A stretch of DNA of 24,511 nucleotides, taken from the NCBI GenBank assembly GCA_016711215.1, contig JADJTL010000011.1:1-24511 (forward strand), in the 5' to 3' direction. The notes beneath the pieces were generated by a model, which saw only the letters and a list, made by a program, of their open reading frames with translations, was not told the origin of the DNA and did no database searches. Origin of the DNA: Pseudomonadota bacterium (GTDB lineage: Bacteria; Myxococcota_A; Polyangia; GCA-2747355). Below are positions 1 to 6,380 of the stretch, piece by piece (position 1 is the first letter of the stretch; each line of letters starts with the position of its first letter). Both the position numbers and the translations under genes were made by a program.

Positions 1-589
1 AATCCGTGCAGCAAGCGGCGCGAAAGCATTCTCAAGCTGGGCGTAGCCCTCGCGGCATTCGCAGTGGCCTGGGCGGGCGTGGTCCTGTTTGTGTCGGGGC
101 ACGCCTACTCGATATATGACGACGCCTATATTTATCTGCGCTACGCGGACAACGTTTTCGATGGGTGCGGCCTGAGATTCAACTGTGCCGATGCGCCTGT
201 GGAGGGATTCACCAGCCCGGTCTACCTCGCGCTCCTCGTCGCTGCGCGCTGGGTCACACCGGATCTGGAAACCGTCACCCAGTTGATTGGAAGCGTGGCC
301 ATGGGGCTCACCATCGGTAGCGTCGCGCGAGCGGCGATGCGGTTTGGTGCGGACATCGGCAGCTTGGCCGCCAACGGCGTGGCCCTGGTGCTGAGCGTCG
401 TGCTCGCGACAGACCACCTCCTGCTGCTCAACGCGGTAAGTGGACTGGAGACGGCGGTGGCATGCTTGATCATCGGCAGGCTCTTCGCGTCATTGCAGAA
501 GCGCGACCTCAGCAGTACCACATGGTTGTTGGCAGCGCCGTTGGGACGCCCCGAGGCGGCGCTGTTCATCCTGTGCGCGCCACTCGGGT
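1..589 (+). pseudogene. GT-C membrane glycosyltransferase, N-terminal part (interrupted, left-truncated)
   Basis: The frame is open from base 1, so the true start lies off the window; a GTG at 64 is only an internal candidate. The translation opens with a hydrophobic segment, then a first-loop motif with an Asp-Asp pair (IYDDAYIYLRYADN), then VEGFTSPVYLALL and further hydrophobic helices. This DD-AYIYLRYA ... VEGFTSP layout is typical of GT-C glycosyltransferases resembling mycobacterial AftB, which use polyprenyl-phosphate sugars at the membrane; the two Asp are the expected catalytic acids. The frame stops at 589-591, directly after RPEAALFILCAPLG, where family members continue with more transmembrane helices. 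The missing half is found in the same frame from 1924, after about 1.3 kb of decayed insertion sequence. The sugar and acceptor cannot be told. Family call good; exact function unknown. Confidence 0.7.
583..589 (+). repeat. Candidate left target-site duplication (CTCGGGT)
   Basis: The heptamer CTCGGGT here recurs at 1924-1930, on either side of the decayed transposase. Both copies lie in the same codon phase, so collapsing them restores a continuous reading frame. ISAs1 elements are known to duplicate 8-10 bp, so a 7-bp match would need one or more mutated bases. Confidence 0.45.
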
Positions 590-1923
590 GAACCGCGCAT
601 CAAATACGCATCTATTTCGACTCACTTACGCGGGACCCTTGGTCGACGGGCGTGTCGTTTCGCGATCCCCCGATTGCGAGGAACTTGGCGCCACCTATAA
701 CCCCCCCCCCCCCCAAGTCGCGCAGGCTCCCCCCCCGATTCGCTTGGTCGCTGTCTTCGCCGAGATCCTCCGCGAATTTTTTCCGCCTCGTGGGCTCGAA
801 CACGTGCTCATCCACCTGGTCAACGTGTTGACGATACGGGGGTTGTTAGGGGCGATCTGCAACCATTGGTTGAAAATTTTTTGAGCGCTCGGAAATTTTT
901 ACGTTCGCCACTTAGGAGCCGCCTGAAGCCTTTCTTCGGAGACCTTCCTCGACCTCGAGGGGGCACTTTTTGAGGAAAGCGCCCCGACACCTTCCGTCGC
1001 GGGTCTTTGAGGCGCTCGATCCGCAGGCCTTCAGGAGGCGTTCGGCGCTGGCTCAAGCCGCTTTCTCGACAACCTCCAGGACCAGACCATCGCCACCCTT
1101 GCCGACGCCGCAAGACGCTGCGCGGCGCGTTGGCACTGTGCAACTCGGCGCAGGGAGCGGTGGTGCCTTCCCCCACCTGATGCAGGTCTGGGCCACCCCG
1201 AGCAGCGGCTGCTCCTCGGGCAGAAGGCGGTCAAGGGCGCCGGTGGCGAGTCCGAGGCCGCCCTGGAACTGCTGCAAATACTCGACGTTCGCGGCGCCAC
1301 CGGCCACGGCCGATGCAAAACACCTGCACCCGGCACCGTCACCGACCACCACACAAATGCCCCTGCGATGCGGGCGCCGACTTCGTGCTGGCGCTGGCAA
1401 AGGGCCCGCAGGCGCGCTGCACAAGCGACGTCGAGCTTCGCCGTACCGCCGAGCGAAACTTCCCCGCGGAATCAAGCAGTGCCGGTCAGCGCGACGACGC
1501 TCACGGGAGCGTCAGTACCGCTAGGTCCAGGTGATGCCCATCCGGCGACCTTCCTCGCCGCATCCGCGCCCCCTGGACCGACCTGCCATCGTCCTCGTTG
1601 GGACGGCGCGTCCGCGACCTCCTCAGCCTTTCGTCCTAGAATCCATTTACATCACCAGTCACGACGCTAACCCCGAACTCCTGGCCCAGCGCGAACGCGA
1701 CCACTGGAAGATTGAAAGCCAGCTGCATCACTGCCTCGACATCTCCTTTGCCGAGGACGCCGCATTCATCACGAAAACGGCGCCCCGGACCTTCGCGCCC
1801 TCATCGCCCGCCGCTCTTTCCGCGATCAGAGCGCGGACCCTCCGTCAGCGAGTGTCGCCGCCGACGCCGTCGCGCCGCCTGGAGCCGCTCCTCTGTACTT
1901 CGACATCCTCGCTGCTCGGTTTC
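590..1923 (+). mobile_element. Decayed ISAs1-family insertion sequence
   Basis: No single frame is open, but ISAs1 (H-repeat) transposase blocks appear in the right order in changing plus-strand frames. They are: an N-terminal block LIHLVNVLTIRGLLGAICN (about 807-863); RVFEALDPQAFRR (about 1000-1038); TLRGALALCN (about 1113-1142); LLLGQKAVKG..ALELLQILDVRGA (about 1209-1303); GADFVLALAKGPQ (about 1370-1412); and HWKIESQLHHCLDISFAEDA (about 1702-1761), which matches the family HWxIENxLHWxLDxxFxED signature. The span of about 1.33 kb fits a full ISAs1 element. Outer ends GAACCGCGCA (left) and GAAACCGAGCA (right, reverse complement) look like weak inverted repeats. Several frameshifts make the transposase dead. 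Exact ends are inferred from the flanking 7-bp repeat. Confidence 0.72.
701..714 (+). repeat. Poly-C homopolymer, 14 nt
   Basis: An uninterrupted run of 14 C, followed at 731-737 by a run of 7 C. It lies inside the decayed ISAs1 element just before its first recognisable transposase block. Such tracts are prone to slippage and to sequencing error, so the length may not be reliable. Confidence 0.9.
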
Positions 1924-1930
1924 CTCGGGT
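1924..1930 (+). repeat. Candidate right target-site duplication (CTCGGGT)
   Basis: Second copy of the heptamer at 583-589, immediately right of the decayed ISAs1 element. The distance between copies (1341 bp) is a multiple of three. Confidence 0.45.
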
Positions 1931-2939
1931 TTAGATGGCTCACCTGGCCGCGCCACTACTTCCTCATTTGCGCCGACGCCGCATCGTCGTCACCGTGGCC
2001 CTCGGCCTCGCCGTCCTCGCGCTCCTGCGCTGGAGGATCTTTGGCGACATCGTACCCAATACCTATTGGGCTAAATCGGGCGGCACGCCGCGCCACTATG
2101 CGCTCGGTCTGAGCTACCTTGGCGAGCTGGTACGCGATTTTCCGCTGATCGTCGGCGCGCCGCTCGCGCTGGTCCTGCCGGCGACAAGGCGCCTGACGAC
2201 CTATGTGTTGCTGGTGGCGGGGGCGTGGTTCGCGTTCTTTCTGCGGTCGGGTGGCGACACGTTTCATTACAGTCGTCTGGCCGTACCTCTGGTGCCGGTG
2301 CTCAGCCTCTTGGCGGTCGTGGGCGCAGTCGGCTGTTCGCAACGACTCGTTGCGCGTGTTCCGGCGACCTACGGCACGGTCACCCAGGGATCTGTTGTGG
2401 CGGCGCTGCTGGCCGGTTTGCTGTTAATCGGCCTGGGGAATAACCACCGACGGGCGCTGCCCCTGTCCCATGGGTTTGACAACGTGCGCCGCTGGACGCG
2501 CGTCGGGCAATATCTGGCCCGGAATCACCGAGGCAAGACGCTGGCCACTGTCCCCATTGGCGCGATCGGTTATTTCTCTAAACTGCCGGTGATTGACCTT
2601 GTCGGCCTGACAGAGCCCGCCATCGCCAAGGCTGGGCGCTCCGTGCCGCCGGAATTGTTGACGCGCGATTGGATCGCCCACGAACGCCACAACACCGAGT
2701 GGGTCTTGCGTCGTCGGCCCGATCTCATCATCACTACCAAATGGCGCGCAGAGCCCTGGCGCGACCTGTCTGAGGCGCGCGCCGGCTTTCTTGCCGATTG
2801 GCTGCTGCTGCGCGAGATCAAGTCCAGCAGATCTGATAAGGCAGGGCAGGCCCCCTACGATCTGCTGGATGCACCGATCGCCCCAGACATCCATTGGTTG
2901 ATGTTTCAACGACGCCAGCCGCAGCCCCAAGCTCAATGA
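1924..2939 (+). pseudogene. GT-C membrane glycosyltransferase, C-terminal part
   Basis: This continues the gene interrupted at 589. From 1924 the frame of the N-terminal part resumes (LGFRWLTWPRHYFLI), then shifts once around 1955-1975 into the frame that stays open to the TGA at 2937-2939. That frame gives RRRRIVVTVALGLAVLALL, then RIFGDIVPNTYWAK, a motif found in AftB-like GT-C proteins at this point. Several more hydrophobic helices follow, then a soluble C-terminal region with IGAIGYFSKLPVIDLVGLTE and RRRPDLIITT, both typical of the family. An ATG at 1935 could start a short product, but it would lack the catalytic loop. Joined to the left part the protein would exceed 530 residues, a normal size. 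Gene identity is well supported; the frameshift could be decay or a read error. Confidence 0.7.
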
Positions 2940-2953
2940 AATGCTGGTGGCCC

Positions 2954-2966
2954 GTAACCGTTCAGC
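2954..2966 (+). repeat. Left terminal inverted repeat of an IS66-family element
   Basis: GTAACCGTTCAGC begins 14 bp after the glycosyltransferase stop codon and 71 bp before the tnpA-like gene. IS66-family ends characteristically start with GTAA. No matching right end (a sequence ending in GGTTAC) was seen downstream, consistent with loss of the right part. Confidence 0.5.
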
Positions 2967-3036
2967 AGGGCCCGCCTGGTGTTGAGGACCGGGGTGATGA
3001 AGGCTGTGTCCCGGCGTAGACCGGGAGGCGGCAGCG

Positions 3037-3339
3037 ATGCAGGAGCGGCGAAGTCGGGCTGAATGGAGCGACCTCTGTGGGGCCTACGAATCCAGCGGCG
3101 AGGCGGCACGAGCGTTCGCACGACGGCAAGGGGTGCACCCGGAAACGCTTTGCTGGTGGCGGACGAAGCTGCGCGGGGAAGGCGCGTTGGGCGGTGCAGC
3201 GAAGGGCTTCGTCGAGGTGGTCAGTGCAGCGCCGATGCCGGCAGTACGAGCGGTGGTGCGCATCGGCAAGGTGGCGATCGATTTCGGCGACGGTCTGCCG
3301 CCGACAGCGTGGGTCGCGGAGCTCGCGGCGCAATGCTGA
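3037..3339 (+). CDS. tnpA: IS66-family accessory protein TnpA
   Basis: A 100-residue protein with an N-terminal helix-turn-helix: RAEWSDLCGAYESSGEAARAFARRQGVHPETLCWWRTKLR. This is the usual DNA-binding start of IS66 TnpA (IS66 Orf1), which is required together with TnpB and the large DDE transposase TnpC. The C-terminal part (VRIGKVAIDFGDGLP..WVAELA) is also typical. A GGGAGG precedes the ATG by about 10 nt. Its stop overlaps the tnpB start (ATGCTGA), giving translational coupling as in other IS66 elements. tnpC is absent, so the element cannot move by itself. The gene appears intact. Confidence 0.85.
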   Translation: MQERRSRAEWSDLCGAYESSGEAARAFARRQGVHPETLCWWRTKLRGEGALGGAAKGFVEVVSAAPMPAVRAVVRIGKVAIDFGDGLPPTAWVAELAAQC

Positions 3340-3563
3340 GCCTGCCGGCGGCGGTACGCATCTACTTCTTTGCCGAGGCGGCGGACATGCGCAAAGGGTT
3401 CGATGGGCTGGTGGCGCTGGTGCGTTCCGCGGGGCTCAACGAATACAGCGGGCACCTGTTCGCGTTCGTGTCGCGGCGTCCGATGCGTCCCACCCGTCCG
3501 ATGCGTCCCACCCGTCCGATGCGTCCCACCCGGGTTGATTCCGATGCGTCCCACCCGGGTTGA
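3333..3563 (+). pseudogene. tnpB: IS66-family TnpB, truncated by a tandem array
   Basis: The first 49 residues are clearly IS66 TnpB (Orf2): VRIYFFAEAADMRKGFDGLV followed by SGHLFAFVSRR, matching the family DMRKGFDGL and GHLFVFxxRR motifs. After the Arg-Arg pair the frame runs straight into array A and encodes only repeated Met-Arg-Pro-Thr-Arg units until a TGA at 3561-3563. The usual remainder (about 60 residues with a KLLxWD and KRLE motif) is missing. The start overlaps the tnpA stop. The break coincides exactly with the first repeat unit, so the array arose or inserted here. Confidence 0.8.
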
Positions 3564-3638
3564 TGCGTCCCACCCGGGTTTGATGCGTCCCACCCGGGTT
3601 GATGCGTCCCACCCGGGTTGATGCGTCCCACCCGGGTT
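3482..3638 (+). repeat. Array A: eight copies of a 18-20 bp tandem repeat
   Basis: Eight units begin at 3482, 3500, 3518, 3543, 3562, 3582, 3601 and 3620. The main unit is GATGCGTCCCACCCGGGTT (19 bp); the first two carry CCGTCC instead of CCGGGTT, and one has an extra ATTCC. Spacings are 18, 18, 25, 19, 20, 19 and 19. Across unit boundaries the array reads ACCCGGGTTGATGCGT, a 16-mer that also occurs in array B on the opposite strand. The CCCGGG heart is palindromic. The array begins inside tnpB and ends 202 bp before the RAYT gene. Confidence 0.92.
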
Positions 3639-3840
3639 GATGATCGGTGATGGTCGGGCCAAAGCGCGACGCGCGGCGCGAGCGCGTTTTGGCGCGCGGA
3701 AGATGCCGGGGAGCGGCGCCCCGCCGGGCTACCGGCAGGTCGGGTCCGAAGGTCGGACGGAAGGCCCAGCGCCTCGGTTAAACCCGCAGGACTAGGCGGC
3801 GGAGGGATGGGCACGTTGTCTGCATGCGTTCCGGTTCCGC

Positions 3841-4740
3841 ATGAGCCTGCCTCGGCCTGTGATCGCTGGAGAGACACTGATGGTGACGCGCCGCTGCGCG
3901 CAGCGGCAGTTTCTGCTGCGGCCGTCGGCGACGGTCAACGGGATCATCGGCTACTGCCTGGCCGTGGCCGCGGAACGCTACGGCGTGCGGGTCCACGCCT
4001 TATGCGTGCTGTCCAATCACCTGCATGTCGTGATCACGGATGTCCGTGGGACGCGGCCGGAGTTCTGCCGCTGGCTCTTCGAGTTCACGGCGAAGTGCCT
4101 CAATGCGCACTGGGGACGCTGGGAGAACCTTTGGGCGAGCGAGCCGCCGTCGGTGGTGCGCCTGGTGGATGCCGAAGCCCAGCTCGATAAGGTCGTCTAC
4201 ACGCTGGCCAACCCGGTGGCCGCGGACTTGGTGACAGAGCACCGTCACTGGCCGGGGCTGATCAGTCGGCCCGGGCGACACGGGCGCGCCGAGTCCTTCA
4301 AGCGGCCCAGGCGGTTCTTTCGTGAGCAGGGCCCGCTGCCGGCAGCGGCGAGTTTGACGGTCGCGCCGTTGCCGGCGTACGCGGCCCTGCCGGCGGAGCA
4401 GTACGCCACGCTGCTGGCCGACGCGGTCATCGCGCGCGAGCAAGCGCTTGCAGAGCAGCGCCGCGTGGAGTGCAGGGGCGTGATGGGACGCCGGGCCGTG
4501 CTGCGCCAGTCACCCTTCGAGACGCCGCACCGGCCGGAGCCAAGGCGTCAAATGAATCCGCGGGTGGCCGGTGGGAACAAGTGGGCGCGAATCGAAGCGC
4601 TGCAACGCCTGCGCGATTTCGTTGCGGGCTACCGCGCCGCTTGGCTGCGCTGGCGTGAGGGCGATCGAGGCGCGACCTTTCCCTTCGGCACCTACGCGCT
4701 GCGGCTGTACGCGGGCGCTTGCTGCGCCCAGGCGCCCTGA
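3841..4740 (+). CDS. REP-associated-type tyrosine transposase (Y1_Tnp, HUH superfamily)
   Basis: A 299-residue single-strand DNA transposase of the IS200/IS605-related RAYT group. The HUH motif is seen as LSNHLHVVITD (H60, H62), and the candidate nucleophile is Y120 in LDKVVYTLANPVAADLV, the usual Y..xxNPVxAxLV setting. The N-terminus SLPRPVIAG..MVTRRCAQRQFLLRP matches a transposase family common in Myxococcota. A C-terminal stretch of about 150 residues beyond the core (including SFKRPRRFFREQGPLP) is longer than in enterobacterial RAYTs. These enzymes nick and join single-stranded DNA next to small palindromes. The gene is complete and lies between arrays A and B, which share a core in inverted orientation. 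ATG 3841 is used: the next upstream in-frame stop is at 3793 and there is no other ATG or GTG between. No close Shine-Dalgarno sequence is seen. Confidence 0.88.
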   Translation: MSLPRPVIAGETLMVTRRCAQRQFLLRPSATVNGIIGYCLAVAAERYGVRVHALCVLSNHLHVVITDVRGTRPEFCRWLFEFTAKCLNAHWGRWENLWASEPPSVVRLVDAEAQLDKVVYTLANPVAADLVTEHRHWPGLISRPGRHGRAESFKRPRRFFREQGPLPAAASLTVAPLPAYAALPAEQYATLLADAVIAREQALAEQRRVECRGVMGRRAVLRQSPFETPHRPEPRRQMNPRVAGGNKWARIEALQRLRDFVAGYRAAWLRWREGDRGATFPFGTYALRLYAGACCAQAP

Positions 4741-4963
4741 GGCCAAGTCCACCTGGCCCGCGCTCTTCCCGCTGCCCTCGTGCCTCGCGCCCCGAGACGC
4801 TGAGATGGGCTAGCTGCGTTCAGGCGTGCAAGAACACCCCCTCACGCGCCTGAAAGCAGCGTCTGCCGGCGCCGGCCTGGTCAATCGCGTCCCGCGTCTT
4901 GCCCCGGTCACGCGCTCCTTCGCATTTCAGACCTCCTGCGCACCCTGGCCGCAGGCATCCAAA
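4741..4963. other. Non-coding gap between the RAYT gene and array B
   Basis: No credible gene. The only structure seen is the hairpin at 4813-4860, 72 bp after the RAYT stop. Confidence 0.6.
4813..4860 (+). repeat. 14-bp imperfect inverted repeat (hairpin) after the RAYT gene
   Basis: Arm GCTGCGTTCAGGCG (4813-4826) pairs with CGCCTGAAAGCAGC (4847-4860), 13 of 14 positions, with an intervening 20 nt that can extend pairing through GTG/CAC. There is no following T-run, so it is not a standard intrinsic terminator. Position and form fit a REP-like hairpin that the adjacent transposase could recognise, or an RNA 3' end structure. Confidence 0.6.
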
Positions 4964-5370
4964 ACGCATCGAAACGCATCAACCCGGGTCGGCCGTCCGA
5001 ACGCATCAACCCGGGTCGGCCGTCCGGGTGGGCCGTCCGGGTGCCGTCAAACGCATCGAAACGCATCAACCCGGGTCGGCCGTCCGGGTCGAAACGCATC
5101 AACCCGGGTCGGCCGTCCGGGTCGCCGTCCGGGTCGCCGTCCCGGGGCCGCGGGTCGGCCGTCCCGGGGCCGTCCGCAGGCCGTCCGCAACGGCCGTCCG
5201 CACGCGGGTCGGCCGTCCGCACGGGCCGTCCGCAACGCATCAACCCGAGTCGGCAGTCCAGTGCAGTCCAGTCGACGCATCAACCCGAGTCGGCAGTCCG
5301 GCGCGAGTCGGCAGTCCGGCGGAGTCGGCAGTCCGGCGCAGTCCGGCCAAGGAATCGTCAACCCGGGTTA
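4964..5370 (-). repeat. Array B: inverted, complex tandem repeat related to array A
   Basis: Four full units of about 26 bp begin at 4974, 5001, 5061 and 5094 (plus strand ACGCATCAACCCGGGTCGG followed by CCGTCCG). Diverged units at 5235 and 5275 carry CCCGAGTCGGCAGTCC. Between them (about 5120-5234) the array degenerates into short GGCCGTCCG modules, and from 5285 to 5347 into copies of GAGTCGGCAGTCCGGCG. Read on the minus strand each full unit contains ACCCGGGTTGATGCGT, identical to the junction core of array A. A last partial unit ends at 5370. Open frames across it (repeats such as NASTRVGRP) are just translated repeat. Confidence 0.9.
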
Positions 5371-5419
5371 GAAAAGAGCGGGTTAGAAAGGAGAAGGGGA
5401 ATGATCATCCCAGCCGCTT

Positions 5420-6175
5420 TCAACCGGTAGATCGGTTGGAGTTGGAAGCAGCGTTGACGACCACCGGTAGCTTGCCCTTCCAGTCGACCCACGTCTTCGG
5501 GTTCGTCACCAGCTCGCACATGATGTGCGCGACGTTGGATATGTTCGTGCTGCCCGGCGCGAAGAGGCCGTTCACGAGGCCCTCGTGCAATGCGTACTCC
5601 GATACTTCGCCCTCGAGGAGGGAATCCGGCCGGACCACCGCCCACTGAACGTAGGCGTTGTTCGGCCCGAGCTTCTCGACGAGGAAGTCCGCGGCTCGCT
5701 GGTTGTCCCTGGCTGGAGGAAGCACGCCGCAGAGCAGCCAAAGAAACGCTCTCTCGAAAGCGCCCCGGCGCGTGTCGAGGCCGCCCGGGCGATTCACTGA
5801 GACGCTGCTCATGAGGATGAGCTTCACCGGAGCTGGGGGCTTGAGCGCTTCGACCCCACGGCACAGGCGGGTCGTCGCTCTCGTGACCAGGTCGTGTGGC
5901 GGTCCGAAGATGCCCTTGCAGCTGAGGACGTGCCCGAGACAGGAGATGACGGCATCGGCGCCGCGCAAGTGGTGCCGCAGCTCCTCGTCCCGAAGCGAAA
6001 GCAGGCTGGCCTCGATCACCGTCAGGTTGGGGTGCCCCGCGACGTCTGGCGGGAGCTTCCCGCGCGATCGCACGATGGCGCGAACGCTGATGCCGCGGCC
6101 GAGAAGTTGCTGCAAGACGCGTCCACCCGTGCGTCCAGTGCCGCCAACCAGAAGAACGGTTTGCTGTGTGGGCAT
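5420..6175 (-). CDS. NAD(P)-binding Rossmann-fold protein (atypical SDR / NmrA-like)
   Basis: A 251-residue protein beginning MPTQQTVLLVGGTGRTGGRV, a Rossmann beta-alpha-beta with glycine-rich GGTGRTGG (residues 11-18) for NAD(P). Further family marks are ADAVISCLGH, LILMSSVSVN (strand 5) and QWAVVRPDSL. There is no obvious YxxxK catalytic pair, as in atypical SDRs that act as redox sensors, isomerases or reductases, so the substrate is unknown. The start at 6175 is set by AAGGAG 8 nt upstream; the frame stays open further upstream (to 6343), but that extension only translates the tandem repeat at 6243-6307. It is 205 bp downstream of the thioredoxin-ApbE gene, so it may have its own promoter. 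It stops 49 bp from array B. Confidence 0.82.
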   Translation of the reverse strand: MPTQQTVLLVGGTGRTGGRVLQQLLGRGISVRAIVRSRGKLPPDVAGHPNLTVIEASLLSLRDEELRHHLRGADAVISCLGHVLSCKGIFGPPHDLVTRATTRLCRGVEALKPPAPVKLILMSSVSVNRPGGLDTRRGAFERAFLWLLCGVLPPARDNQRAADFLVEKLGPNNAYVQWAVVRPDSLLEGEVSEYALHEGLVNGLFAPGSTNISNVAHIMCELVTNPKTWVDWKGKLPVVVNAASNSNRSTG

Positions 6176-6183
6176 GTCTGCGT

Positions 6184-6189
6184 CTCCTT
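6184..6189 (-). promoter_or_regulatory. Ribosome binding site deciding the SDR start
   Basis: AAGGAG on the minus strand, 8 nt before the ATG at 6175. It rules against the longer repeat-encoded N-terminus that is open up to 6343. Confidence 0.8.
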
Positions 6190-6242
6190 CAATCGCCTGG
6201 GGGTGCAACATCGAACGGGTCGGGCCGCCCCGACCGGGGTTG

Positions 6243-6307
6243 TGTTCCTGGGGGTTGTGTTCCTGGGGGGGTGTGTTCCTGGGGCTTCCTGGGGCGTGTT
6301 CCTGGGG
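6243..6307. repeat. Short tandem repeat, unit TGTTCCTGGGG
   Basis: Copies begin at 6243, 6258, 6274 and 6297, with a partial copy at 6286-6294; period is 15-16 bp at first and shorter later. The array lies in the 205-bp gap between the thioredoxin-ApbE stop and the SDR start, 68 to 132 bp upstream of the SDR ATG. It contains a run of seven to eight G. It shares no core with arrays A and B. Confidence 0.85.
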
Positions 6308-6380
6308 CGCATGCCGAACCGGTGCGGAGGGTCTTCGAAGCACGGAGGTGCGGGCCGCGCAGCGGCTTGACCCGTGGAAC

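Noticed and set aside
875..899. AT-rich AAAATTTTTT ... GGAAATTTTT with palindromic GAGCGCTC as a terminator or origin
   Set aside because: It lies within the decayed ISAs1 transposase, between recognisable transposase blocks, and the stem is only four base pairs.
3482..3638. Array A as a CRISPR array
   Set aside because: Units are contiguous with no unique spacers, period is 18-25 bp, and no cas genes are near.
3744..3758. Short hairpin GTCCG/CGGAC before the RAYT gene as a REP element
   Set aside because: A 5-bp stem is expected by chance in DNA this GC-rich.
4826..5648. Overlapping open frames with NASTRVGRP or INPGRPSG repeats as repeat proteins
   Set aside because: They are all three-frame translations of array B on both strands, with no ribosome sites and no conserved start.
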